A stretch of 32,605 nucleotides of DNA from Lachnospiraceae bacterium (GCA_022799755.1 JAAWOU010000034.1:1-32605); one strand, 5' to 3'. Counted from the stretch's first letter, positions 14,178 to 21,904 are shown. Numbers and translations are program-made. The notes: generated from the letters alone by a model not told the origin.

Positions 14178-16562
14178 ATGATGATGGATATGAAGTTTGC
14201 AAGAGGAGTGGTAAAGTGCCGTATCCCTATTTTGATTCTGGCGGCAGCCCTGATGGTTCCCGCTGCCCTGGGTATGGCGGGGACCCGGGTGAACTATGAC
14301 ATGCTCAATTATCTGCCTGCGGATATGGATACTGTCATAGGGCAGAATGAGTTGCTGGAGGAATTCGGAAAGGGAGCGTTTTCCTTTGTCATTGTGGAGG
14401 ATATGCCCGGGAAAGACGTGTCAAAGCTGAAAGAGCGGATCGAACAGGTGGAGCATGTGGAGACTGTGGTCTGGCAGGATTCTATTACGGATTTGTCGTT
14501 TCCTGCGGCATTCCTGCCGGATAAAATCTATCAGGAATTCAATACGGACCGCTCTACCATGATGGCAGTCTTCTTCGACAGCGCTACCTCCGCCGACGTC
14601 ACCATGGACGCCATCCGGGAGATCAGGGCCGTCTGCGGGAAGCAGTGCTATGTGTCGGGCATGTCGGCTCTGGTGACGGACTTAAAGGATCTGTGCGAAA
14701 AGGAGGAGCCCATTTACGTGGGGATTGCCGTGGCGCTGGCCTGCGGGGCCATGCTGGTGTTTCTGGACAGCTGGCTGGTGCCTTTCGTGTTCCTGGCTTC
14801 CATCGGCATTATGATTCTGATGAATCTGGGCACCAATTATTTTTTGGGAGAGATATCCTATATCACCAAAGCGCTGTCAGCGGTGCTGCAGCTGGCGGTC
14901 ACCATGGACTACTCCATTTTCCTGTGGCACAGCTACAACGAGCAGCGGGAGAAGACGGGATGGAACGGCTCTCTGGCAGACAGGGTGGCAGCGGCAGAGA
15001 GAGTGGGCCAGGACAGTGTGGCTGCGGGTGTCGGGAGAGCGGGTCAGGAGAGTGTGGCTGCGGGCGGTGTCGGGAGAGTGGGCCAGGACAGTGTGGCTGC
15101 GGGTGTCGGGAGAGCGGGTCAGGAGAGTGTGGCTGCGGGCGGTGTCGGGAGAGCGGGCCAGGGCAGTGTGACTGCGGGTGTCTGGAAAAGGAGCCAGGCG
15201 ACAGATGCCGGGAAAGCGGGGCGGAGCGCAGCGGAGGCGGCCATGGCGCAGGCCATACAGGAGACGCTCACCAGCGTGCTGGGCAGTTCCATCACTACGG
15301 TAGCCGGATTTATCGCCCTGTGCTTTATGACCTTTACCATGGGTCGGGACTTGGGCGTTGTCATGGCAAAGGGCGTGCTGTTCGGCGTGCTGGGCTGCGT
15401 CACTGTCCTGCCCTCCCTGATTCTGCTGCTGGATAAGCCTCTGCAGAAGACAAAGCACAGATCCCTCATTCCGCGGACGGAGCGGTTTGCCCGGGGTGTG
15501 GTGAAGTTTTTTCCGGTGTTTTTGGCAGTATTCTTGGCGCTTGTCGTACCGGCCTATTACGGATACGGCAGGACCAACGGCGAGGTGTACTATGACATGG
15601 GAGAATGTCTGCCTGAGGACATGGAATATGTGGCGGCCAATTCCAGACTCCAGGAGGAGTTCAACATTGCGTCCACCCATATGCTGCTGATCGACACAGC
15701 GCTTCCCTCCAGGGACATCCGCCGCATGATAAAGGAAATGGAGCAGGTGGATGGGGTCAAATATGTGTTGGGCCTGGAATCTTTCATAGGGCCTATGGTA
15801 CCGGAGGAGATTCTGCCAAAAGCCGTGCGGGAGGTGTTAAAGAGCGGGAAATGGGAGCTGATGCTCATCAACTCGGAGTACCGGGTAGCCAGCGACGAGG
15901 TGAATGTCCAGGTGGATCAGCTCAACGGCATCCTGAAGAAATACGATGAAAGCGGCATGCTCATCGGCGAGGCGCCCTGTATGAAAGACATGATCGAGAC
16001 CACGGACCGTGACTTTAAAGTGGTCAACACCATATCCATACTGGCCATTTTCATCATCATCGCTTTGGTGGAGAAGAGTATTTCACTGCCGTTCATCCTG
16101 ATATCGGTGATAGAACTGGCTATTTTCATCAACCTGGGGCTGCCTCACTATCTGGGGCAGAGGCTGCCTTTCATTGCCCCTATCTGTATCAGCACCATTC
16201 AGCTGGGGGCCACCGTGGACTATGCCATTCTCATGACCACCAGGTATAAGGAGGAGCGCACGGGCGGCCTGGATAAGAAAAAGGCTGTGGGAATTGCCCT
16301 GGCCAGTTCGGTTCCCTCGGTGGTCGTATCCGGTATGGGACTTTTCGCGGCCACTTTCGGCGTGGCATTGTACTCGGATATTGATATCATCAGCTCCATG
16401 TGTATGCTCATGGCGAGAGGGGCTGTGGTGAGTATGCTGTCGGTGCTTTTTATTCTGCCGTCGCTGCTGTTGCTGTGCGACAGAATGATCTGCGCCACCA
16501 CGGCGGGTATGAGGGAAAAGGCGAAAACAGAGAAAAGAAGAACGGAGGCGGCTGTGTCATGA
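14178..16562 (+). CDS. MMPL/RND family transporter with internal tandem repeat
   Basis: About 794 residues in two RND-like halves, each with one helix, an extracytoplasmic domain and a helix bundle. The proton-relay type DY pairs are TMDYSIFLWHSY (about residue 242) and TVDYAILMTTRY (about residue 679), one per half. MMPL proteins export lipids or hydrophobic compounds using the proton gradient. Unusual: a 62-residue Gly/Ala/Ser/Val-rich tandem repeat (about residues 275-336) sits in the cytosolic loop after the first bundle half, just before the conserved MAQAIQETLTSVLGSSITT helix. The start lies among ATGs at 14178, 14181, 14184 and 14190 following AGGAAAGG; 14178 is used. It overlaps the next gene by 4 bp. 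Confidence 0.9.
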   Translation: MMMDMKFARGVVKCRIPILILAAALMVPAALGMAGTRVNYDMLNYLPADMDTVIGQNELLEEFGKGAFSFVIVEDMPGKDVSKLKERIEQVEHVETVVWQDSITDLSFPAAFLPDKIYQEFNTDRSTMMAVFFDSATSADVTMDAIREIRAVCGKQCYVSGMSALVTDLKDLCEKEEPIYVGIAVALACGAMLVFLDSWLVPFVFLASIGIMILMNLGTNYFLGEISYITKALSAVLQLAVTMDYSIFLWHSYNEQREKTGWNGSLADRVAAAERVGQDSVAAGVGRAGQESVAAGGVGRVGQDSVAAGVGRAGQESVAAGGVGRAGQGSVTAGVWKRSQATDAGKAGRSAAEAAMAQAIQETLTSVLGSSITTVAGFIALCFMTFTMGRDLGVVMAKGVLFGVLGCVTVLPSLILLLDKPLQKTKHRSLIPRTERFARGVVKFFPVFLAVFLALVVPAYYGYGRTNGEVYYDMGECLPEDMEYVAANSRLQEEFNIASTHMLLIDTALPSRDIRRMIKEMEQVDGVKYVLGLESFIGPMVPEEILPKAVREVLKSGKWELMLINSEYRVASDEVNVQVDQLNGILKKYDESGMLIGEAPCMKDMIETTDRDFKVVNTISILAIFIIIALVEKSISLPFILISVIELAIFINLGLPHYLGQRLPFIAPICISTIQLGATVDYAILMTTRYKEERTGGLDKKKAVGIALASSVPSVVVSGMGLFAATFGVALYSDIDIISSMCMLMARGAVVSMLSVLFILPSLLLLCDRMICATTAGMREKAKTEKRRTEAAVS
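15000..15185 (+). repeat. In-frame minisatellite inside the MMPL gene
   Basis: Five units alternating 36 and 39 bp (15000-15035, 15036-15074, 15075-15110, 15111-15149, 15150-15185), encoding variants of RAGQESVAAGGVG. Units 1+2 and 3+4 form an exact 75-bp duplication with no difference over 150 bp; unit 5 has diverged. All lengths are multiples of three, so the frame is kept. Confidence 0.95.
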
Positions 16563-18892
16563 AACATAAGCGGATTGAGAATATGCCAGGCAGAACGGCG
16601 GGGAGAGAAGCCGGGAAAGGGAGGAAAGCTATGAGAGGAAAGACTGGGGTGAAAGCCACGGCTGCGGCATTGTGCGCCGTGCTGGTTTTGGGGGGATCAG
16701 GCACCGGCATAGACGCGCTGGCGGCGGAGAAGAACCGGACGCAGGAGACAGAGACGGATGCGGACAAAGCGCCGGGGGAGAACGGGGGCACAGGCGAAAC
16801 CAAAAGCAAAGGGGCGGACGCGCCCCAGGGCAGGCCTGCCAAGGAGGAGACGGTCTATGTATGGACCCATGCGGACGGAAGCGCCCGGGAAGTGGTCGTC
16901 AGCGACTGGCTGAGAAACGAAACCAAAGTCTCCGGCATAGAGGATGTGTCGGAACTGTCGGACATAGAGAACGTGGGCGGAGACGAATCTTTCATTGAGA
17001 AAGCGGGCAACGTGAAAGTATGGGAGGCCGGAGGCGGGGATATCTACTATCAGGGCCGCACGGACAAGGAGCTGCCGGTAAGCCTTAAAATCACTTACTT
17101 CCTGGACGGAAAGGAAATCACGCCCAAGGAGCTTGCGGGAAAAAGCGGCCGGGTGACCATTCGGTTTTCCTACATCAATGAGCAATACGAATATGCGGAA
17201 ATAGACGGCAGCAGAACCAAGGTGTACGTGCCCTTTGCCGTGGTGACGGGAATGATTCTGGACAACGAAGTGTTCACCAACGTAAAGGTCTCAAACGGCA
17301 GGCTGATCAATGACGGAGACAGATATATAGTCGTAGGCTATGGGCTGCCGGGCCTCCGGGAGAATCTGGATTCCGATAAGCTGGACCTGCCGGACTATTT
17401 TGAGATTACCGGGGATGCTGAGAACTTTGAAATGGGCATGACGGTCACCATTGCCGCCAATGAACCGTTCAACGGAGTGGACTTGGACGGCGAGAACCCG
17501 GCAGATGATCTGCACAGGGCGCTGGGAGAGCTGACGGATGCCATGGAACAGCTTATGGACGGCTCCTCCCAGCTGTATGACGGCCTGTGCACGCTCAGCG
17601 ATCAGTCGGGGGTGCTGATACAGGGAATTGACAGGCTCTCTGCTGGGGCGTCCGAACTGCAAAGCGGCGTGGGCGCCCTGGACGACGGCGCGGGGAGGCT
17701 GCAGAGCGGAGCGGCAAGTCTGCAGGCGGGTCTGAGCACCCTGGTATCCAAGAACGGAGAACTCAACGGCGGCGCCAGGCAGGTATTTGACACGCTGCTG
17801 GCCGCGGCCCGGACCCAGCTGGGGGCGGCAGGGCTGGATGTGCCGGGGATGACAGTGGAGAATTACGGGGATGTGCTGAACGGTGTCATTGCCTCCCTGG
17901 ACACCGACGCGGTCTATCAAAAGGCGTATGAACAGGTCAGCGCTGCCGTGGAGGCTAAGAGGGGCGAGATTGAAGCGGCCGTGACTGCGGCCGTGCGGGA
18001 GCAGGCGGCGCTGGGGGTCACAGCGGCGGTGAGACAGGGCGCGGAGGAGAAAGCGGCGGCAGCGGTCAGGGAGAAAGTGACGGAGGCCGTTTTGGGACAG
18101 CTGACGCCTCCCATGACAAAGGCAGACTATGACGCCGCGGTGGCGGCAGGAATGATCAGCCAGGAGGAGCAGGACCGGATCGCGGCCGCAGTAGACGGTG
18201 AGATGGCGTCCGACGCTGTCAGGACGCAGATAGCGGACACCGTGGAGGCCCGGATGGGCACAGCCGAGGTTCAGGCCCTGATTGAGGCAGAGACAGACAA
18301 GCAGATGGCGGAGGAGGGAATCCGGGAGACCATCGCGGCCAACACGGAGCAGCAGGTGCAGAAAGCCATTGCGGACAATATGGCGGGAGAGGACGTGCAG
18401 AGTAAACTGGCCGCCGCCTCGGAGGGCGCAAAGGCCGTCATTGCCCTGAAGCAGTCTCTCGACAGCTACAATGTCTTCTACCTCGGCGTACAGGCCTACA
18501 CGGCAGGGGTGGCCCAGGCAGCGGACGGTGCGGGCCGGCTCAAAGGCGGTGCGGACGAGCTGCGGGACGGCACGGGAAAGCTTTATGCCGGAGCCTCCGA
18601 GCTTAGCGGCGGCATCTTAGCCATGAAGAACAGCACTCCGGCCCTGACAGAGGGCATAACACAGTTACGGGACGGCGCGCAGCAGCTTTCGGAGGGACTG
18701 GTCCGGTTCAATGACCAGGGCATTCAGAAGCTGGCGGATGCCCTGGACGACGATCTGGACGGCCTGGTGGAGAGACTCCGCGCCACGCTGGATGCCTCCA
18801 GGCGCTACAACAACTTCTCGGGCCTGGACAGCAGAATGGACGGACAGGTGAAGTTTATATATCGAACGGATTCCATTGAGGCGGAAGAATGA
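16559..18892 (+). CDS. Secreted Leu/Gly-heptad-repeat protein partner of the MMPL exporter
   Basis: About 777 residues. A signal-peptide-like segment (ATAAALCAVLVLGGSGTGIDALA) lies about residues 34-56. A beta-rich domain follows to about residue 310. Two blocks of X-X-X-Leu-X-X-Gly heptads (about residues 325-400 and 655-720; for example ASELQSGVGALDDGAGRLQSG) flank an Ala/Glu-rich coiled-coil centre. Such proteins are found beside MMPL or YhgE-type exporters in Firmicutes and probably bridge membrane and wall. ATGA overlap with the MMPL gene plus an AGGCGG site support 16559. A second in-frame ATG at 16631 with GGGAGGAAAG gives a more classical signal peptide and is a real alternative. Confidence 0.8.
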   Translation: MKHKRIENMPGRTAGREAGKGRKAMRGKTGVKATAAALCAVLVLGGSGTGIDALAAEKNRTQETETDADKAPGENGGTGETKSKGADAPQGRPAKEETVYVWTHADGSAREVVVSDWLRNETKVSGIEDVSELSDIENVGGDESFIEKAGNVKVWEAGGGDIYYQGRTDKELPVSLKITYFLDGKEITPKELAGKSGRVTIRFSYINEQYEYAEIDGSRTKVYVPFAVVTGMILDNEVFTNVKVSNGRLINDGDRYIVVGYGLPGLRENLDSDKLDLPDYFEITGDAENFEMGMTVTIAANEPFNGVDLDGENPADDLHRALGELTDAMEQLMDGSSQLYDGLCTLSDQSGVLIQGIDRLSAGASELQSGVGALDDGAGRLQSGAASLQAGLSTLVSKNGELNGGARQVFDTLLAAARTQLGAAGLDVPGMTVENYGDVLNGVIASLDTDAVYQKAYEQVSAAVEAKRGEIEAAVTAAVREQAALGVTAAVRQGAEEKAAAAVREKVTEAVLGQLTPPMTKADYDAAVAAGMISQEEQDRIAAAVDGEMASDAVRTQIADTVEARMGTAEVQALIEAETDKQMAEEGIRETIAANTEQQVQKAIADNMAGEDVQSKLAAASEGAKAVIALKQSLDSYNVFYLGVQAYTAGVAQAADGAGRLKGGADELRDGTGKLYAGASELSGGILAMKNSTPALTEGITQLRDGAQQLSEGLVRFNDQGIQKLADALDDDLDGLVERLRATLDASRRYNNFSGLDSRMDGQVKFIYRTDSIEAEE

Positions 18893-18929
18893 GAGATGTT
18901 TGACACCTTTACGGGATGTCTTCAAGAGT

Positions 18930-18985
18930 CTCCGGGAGCCTCCGGGACTGTCTTAAAGCGCTCCGGGGAACGCCTCCGGGGCTGT
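18930..18985 (+). repeat. Four CTCCGGG repeats in an intergenic region
   Basis: CTCCGGG occurs at 18930, 18940, 18961 and 18974, as two similar pairs in which the second member is followed by (A/G)CTGT. It lies in the 200-bp gap between the heptad-protein gene and the convergent immA-like gene, and marks the boundary of the tail locus. No convincing terminator with a T tract is visible there. Confidence 0.6.
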
Positions 18986-19092
18986 GCATAAACCCGGCGA
19001 AGCGGAGCCGCTTTTGGTATCGCAACCAGCGGCTTTGCTTCCTTTTTATGTCCGGGAACTGCCCATGGGCGAACGCAAAAGAAAGGGCGCCC

Positions 19093-19551
19093 TCAGGACA
19101 ACTCAAGCACCCCTAAATACGGCTCAAAGTAAACCACATAGTTACCGATGCGGGCCCCTTTTCCGTATTTCGCTTTATAATAATCCAGGGCATCGGAGAG
19201 AAACTCCTCCGTCACATCGAGAAATTCTGCCGTCTCGGAGAGACTATGGCAGTGGTTCTTGTGCGCCCGGATAATCCCGGCCAGGCCGATCAGCCTGTTG
19301 TACGCGTGGACGCGGGCCCGGAGCTCCTGCTTCCTGTTGGACACGGAGGACTGGTCCAGTATATCTCCTGTCCCTGTGTAATAATGGCCCAGCTCCTCCG
19401 CCAGGATGCATCTCTTCTCTGTCTGGGTCATGCCCTTTTTGATGGCGATGCGGTCGCCCTTTATCCTCCCCTTGCTCACGGGGAGGCTTTTCTCTTTTGT
19501 GACGAGCCTGTTATTGTCGGCCTCGATCAGCAAATCTTCGTATGTAGTCAC
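19093..19551 (-). CDS. ImmA/IrrE family metallo-endopeptidase
   Basis: A 152-residue protein of the ImmA (peptidase M78) type that in phages and ICEs cleaves the cognate repressor after DNA damage. The core is RCILAEELGHYYTG, near residues 47-60. The standard HExxH reads EELGH here, so the first His ligand is Glu; I believe phage members of the family can show this, but it bears checking. A conserved helix (ELRARVHAYNRLIGL) and a C-terminal helical domain follow. The start is GTG, 8 nt after AAGGGG. It lies 50 bp downstream of the XRE repressor on the same strand, matching the immR-immA order. Confidence 0.85.
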   Translation of the reverse strand: MTTYEDLLIEADNNRLVTKEKSLPVSKGRIKGDRIAIKKGMTQTEKRCILAEELGHYYTGTGDILDQSSVSNRKQELRARVHAYNRLIGLAGIIRAHKNHCHSLSETAEFLDVTEEFLSDALDYYKAKYGKGARIGNYVVYFEPYLGVLELS

Positions 19552-19601
19552 GATATCATCCCCTTATAACAGATAGCAGATTACATGTCCGATAAAACGG
19601 A

Positions 19602-20090
19602 CTAGAAGTCTTCATCGTCCATGATGGCTTCCTCCAGCTGTCTCAGCTCCTCCGGAGCCCCGGCGTAGTCCTCGGCGTGGGCGGCGTTTAGACAGGAGGC
19701 GTCCTTTTGGACGGCCATGGGGATAACATTATCCGCTTTCGGCGCTGCCGCCGCCTCGGCCGTGGAGCGCTCCCACTCTTTCAGGAGAGTGAAGTCGACC
19801 ATCTCTTTGCCGTGAGAGTCGAGATCGCGGTATTTTTCGATGATTCCCAGTTCGTTTGATTTTAACGCCGGGGTTCCGAAAAGCGCCAGAGGATTATCGC
19901 ATCTGTAAATTTTACATAAGGCTACAAATGCGTCCGCATTGGGCATGCTGAGCCCGCTTTCATATCCGTAAAGTGTCTTGGCAGAGATGTTTATATCATA
20001 TTCCTGCAGTCTGTCTGTAACTTCATTGGCGGAGAAACCAGATGTCCGCCGCAGCTGTTTTAAAAAGCCGGCTATGGTTTGCTTTGTCAT
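19602..20090 (-). CDS. XRE family repressor (ImmR-like)
   Basis: A 162-residue repressor. The N-terminal helix-turn-helix domain spans residues 4-66 (IAGFLKQLRRTSGFSANEVTDRL...ISAKTLYGYESGLSMPNADAFVALCKIY). The C-terminal half is acidic and flexible-looking, a plausible substrate region for the ImmA-type peptidase encoded next. There is no LexA/CI-type Ser-Lys protease motif, so release would need the partner. It starts 98 bp from the divergent rightward promoter and very likely binds the CTAG-type half-sites there. Confidence 0.9.
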   Translation of the reverse strand: MTKQTIAGFLKQLRRTSGFSANEVTDRLQEYDINISAKTLYGYESGLSMPNADAFVALCKIYRCDNPLALFGTPALKSNELGIIEKYRDLDSHGKEMVDFTLLKEWERSTAEAAAAPKADNVIPMAVQKDASCLNAAHAEDYAGAPEELRQLEEAIMDDEDF

Positions 20091-20116
20091 ATCTTTGTCC
20101 TGCCTTTCTCATTTCT

Positions 20117-20145
20117 ATATTACCATCATTTACCTGGGATGTAAA
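20117..20145 (-). promoter_or_regulatory. Leftward promoter for the repressor-peptidase pair
   Basis: On the minus strand: TTTACA (20145-20140), 17-bp spacer, TAATAT (20122-20117), about 27 bp before the repressor ATG. A TCTTAGTAAG element (about 20153-20162) just upstream of its -35 resembles the operator half-sites of the rightward promoter, so autoregulation is likely. Confidence 0.6.
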
Positions 20146-20187
20146 CAGAATAATCTTAGTAAGTAAGAAAAATATTCTAAAAAAATG

Positions 20188-20240
20188 TTGACAAGTCTAG
20201 TGTCTAGGAATATAATGCATATAAATTCTTAGAAACTAGG
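20188..20240 (+). promoter_or_regulatory. Rightward consensus promoter with repressor half-sites
   Basis: A perfect sigma-A promoter: TTGACA (20188-20193), 17-bp spacer, TATAAT (20211-20216). CTAGTGTCTAG (20197-20207) lies in the spacer and CTTAGAAACTAG (20228-20239) just after the start site, each a pair of palindromic half-sites 3 bp apart. Such a strong promoter must be held off, and the two operators flanking the -10 box fit tight repression by the divergent XRE protein. Confidence 0.8.
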
Positions 20241-20248
20241 CATTATAA

Positions 20249-20380
20249 ATGAGGACAGTGAAAGAAGCTAAGAATTCTGCAGAATCTGTCATAGACAGGG
20301 GCCATATCTTTCTCTTGTTCCGGATATGCGGACTGTCCGGCCGGGGACGGCGGGTTCGGCGGGACAGGGTTGACAGATGA
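20249..20380 (+). CDS. Possible 43-aa leader peptide (weak)
   Basis: An ATG 26 nt after the predicted start site opens a 43-codon frame encoding a basic, Arg-rich peptide (MRTVKEAKNSAESVIDRGHI...). No good ribosome site precedes it. It may be a small regulator or chance. Apart from this I see no gene in the 220 bp between the rightward promoter and the sigma-like gene. Confidence 0.2.
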   Translation: MRTVKEAKNSAESVIDRGHIFLLFRICGLSGRGRRVRRDRVDR

Positions 20381-20439
20381 CTGACAGCGCGAATGGATGA
20401 TTGCACCGGGGGAACCGGGAGCGAAAGGAGGTTTTGACA

Positions 20440-20862
20440 TTGGACAAGGGAATATTACAGGACTACATAGACGCCTGTGAGCTGGTGAAAGAGACGGAGG
20501 CGGAGATCCGCAGGCTGAACGGGAAGAAGAGGACAGTGGTCCAGACGAAAGTAAAAGGCTCCTCTCCAAACTTTCCCTATATAGAGCAGCGCTTCAAGAT
20601 TGAGGGCACTGCGTTCTCTGTGGAGGACGACAGTCACCTGCGGTACGAGGAGAGGGTGCTGGCGCAGCGAAAGGGACGGGCGGAGCAGGTCAAGTATCAG
20701 GTGGACGAATGGCTGGGTACGGTTCCCCTGCGCATGCAGCGGATCATACGGTACCGGTATCTGGACGGGCTGACGTGGGAGCAGGTGGCTGCGCAGATGG
20801 GGAGGCGGGCCACAGGGGACAGTGTCAGAAAGGAGCTGAAAAGATTTTTTGAAAAAATCTAA
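20440..20862 (+). CDS. Sigma-70-region-4-like phage transcriptional activator
   Basis: A 140-residue protein starting at TTG, 8 nt after AAAGGAGG (20424-20431). The N-terminal half is charged and helical. The C-terminal part (about residues 98-140) is a sigma region-4-like helix-turn-helix: MQRIIRYRYLDGLTWEQVAAQMGRRATGDSVRKELKRFF. It resembles the ArpU/RinA/DUF1492-type late-gene regulators of Gram-positive phages. As the first real gene behind the repressed promoter it probably switches on the tail operon from the repeat-containing region immediately downstream. The early start of the longer frame (20401) has no ribosome site. Confidence 0.8.
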   Translation: MDKGILQDYIDACELVKETEAEIRRLNGKKRTVVQTKVKGSSPNFPYIEQRFKIEGTAFSVEDDSHLRYEERVLAQRKGRAEQVKYQVDEWLGTVPLRMQRIIRYRYLDGLTWEQVAAQMGRRATGDSVRKELKRFFEKI

Positions 20863-20867
20863 AGTCA

Positions 20868-20908
20868 GTCCGCAATGTCCGCAATGTCCGTTTCGGATGT
20901 AGTAATAT
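20868..20908 (+). promoter_or_regulatory. Tandem 9-mers, candidate late promoter of the tail operon
   Basis: Six bases after the activator stop, GTCCGCAAT occurs twice in tandem (20868-20876, 20877-20885), followed by GTCCGTTTC and GGATGTAGTAATAT. TAATAT (20903-20908) could be a -10 element; the TCCG-TTT-CGGA palindrome (20887-20897) would lie in its spacer. There is no consensus -35, as expected if the sigma-like activator supplies recognition. Assignment is inference from position and repeat structure. Confidence 0.5.
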
Positions 20909-21049
20909 GGTACCAAGTTGCAGTGGATAAGGGAACGGGCCGGATCATATGAAGATGACGAGGCCAGGCGCGTACGGTGGTAATCAGGACGTCTTTCCAT
21001 GCGGAGAGGGTTCTTTTTATACAAAATAGAAAAGAGAAAGGAGGAGAAG

Positions 21050-21069
21050 TTTGGAAGTAAACTTCCAAA
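21050..21069 (+). repeat. 9-bp perfect inverted repeat upstream of the tail operon
   Basis: TTTGGAAGT, two bases, then ACTTCCAAA. It overlaps the position where a gene served by the AAAGGAGG at 21038-21045 would begin (a TTG there gives only a 9-codon frame). It could be an operator or the remnant of a deleted junction. The rest of 20909-21088 shows nothing else that I can support. Confidence 0.55.
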
Positions 21070-21088
21070 TATTGAATTAGGTATAAAA

Positions 21089-21253
21089 ATGAAAAAAGAG
21101 AAATTTGCAGGCCTTGGCAGGCAGCGAAAGGAGGTGAGGCACATAAACGGCGGTATGCCGTTGGGGAGTTGTTTAGGCCGTCGAAAGCGGGACCCCGGCG
21201 CCGTGCGATTGGGCATAGGACAGCCGCCCGCAGGAGGGGCAGAGAGCAGCTAG
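21089..21253 (+). CDS. Possible small protein, 54 aa
   Basis: ATG at 21089 opens a basic 54-residue frame (MKKEKFAGLGRQRKEVRHIN...) that ends in the ribosome site of the tail terminator gene. An internal AAAGGAGG (about 21127-21134) could serve a shorter product. No family is recognised. The frame may be a real short phage gene, or what is left where head genes would stand in a full phage. Low certainty. Confidence 0.3.
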   Translation: MKKEKFAGLGRQRKEVRHINGGMPLGSCLGRRKRDPGAVRLGIGQPPAGGAESS

Positions 21254-21266
21254 GAGGTGTCGTAGA

Positions 21267-21695
21267 GTGATCGTTTCAATCATGGAAGCAGTGGGCATGG
21301 CTCTGGAGGCTGAGTTTGGGGACGGATACAAAGCCTGTATGGAGGAAATGCCGCAGGACATGCAGGGAGGCAGATTTTTCATCCAGTGCCTGAATCCGGC
21401 AAATACCCGCTTCAGGGGCAGGCGGTATTTCAGACGCAGCCGATTCTGTGTGCAGTATTTCCCGCTGTCAGAGCAAGACAGAAACAGGGAATGTCACGAT
21501 GTGGGGGAGAGGCTCTTCTCGTGCCTGGAATATCTGGAAGTGGACGAAAGCCTGTTCAGGGGCACGAAAATGGAGTATGAGGTGGCGGACGGAAAGTTAC
21601 ATTTCTTCGTGAACTATGATTTTTTTGTCTACACGGAGGACACAACCGTACCGGCCATGGAGGAAGTCGCCTCTAAAACTTGTGTGAAAGGATAG
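21267..21695 (+). CDS. Phage tail terminator family protein
   Basis: A 142-residue protein resembling the DUF6838-type tail terminator of Gram-positive myophages (GDGYKACMEEMPQDMQGGRFFIQCLNP near the N-terminus, then alternating strands ending in FFVNYDFFVYTE). It would form the ring that caps tube and sheath, and in a headless particle it closes the upper end. The start is GTG, 8 nt after AGGAGGT. It is the first clear structural gene of the locus; nothing of a head precedes it. Confidence 0.75.
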   Translation: MIVSIMEAVGMALEAEFGDGYKACMEEMPQDMQGGRFFIQCLNPANTRFRGRRYFRRSRFCVQYFPLSEQDRNRECHDVGERLFSCLEYLEVDESLFRGTKMEYEVADGKLHFFVNYDFFVYTEDTTVPAMEEVASKTCVKG

Positions 21696-21703
21696 GTGAA
21701 GAG

Positions 21704-21904
21704 ATGGAAGAGAAAAAGAAGCAAGCGCCGCCGGAGAAAGGCAGGAAAGCGGAGAACCGGTTTTCAAAAGAGCAGCTGACTGCCTCGGCGCGCTTCAGGG
21801 AAAGGAGAGACATTCTGGAGGCTCTCCTTGTGCCCGGACAAACGTACACGGTGAAAGCCGTAGAAGAAAAAGTGGAACATTATATGAAAGGTAAGGTGAG
21901 ATAG
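21704..21904 (+). CDS. Small phage protein of unknown function, 66 aa
   Basis: Charged, Lys/Glu-rich 66-residue protein (MEEKKKQAPPEKGRK...) whose second half, SKEQLTASARFRERRDILEALLVPGQTYTVKAVEEKVEHYMKGK, looks folded and helical. A small gene at this spot between tail terminator and sheath is common in PBSX-like tails. I start it at the ATG 21704, which has AGGTGAAGAG upstream; an in-frame TTG at 21680 overlaps the previous gene. Only 2 bp separate it from the sheath start. Confidence 0.65.
   Translation: MEEKKKQAPPEKGRKAENRFSKEQLTASARFRERRDILEALLVPGQTYTVKAVEEKVEHYMKGKVR

Noticed and set aside
15000..15185. Regularly spaced repeats resembling a CRISPR array
   Set aside because: The units are directly adjacent, in frame inside a coding gene and without unique spacers, so they are a minisatellite.
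16400..16558. Upstream extension of the heptad-protein frame
   Set aside because: It overlaps the MMPL 3' end in another frame; the ATGA overlap at 16559 and ribosome site mark the likely start.
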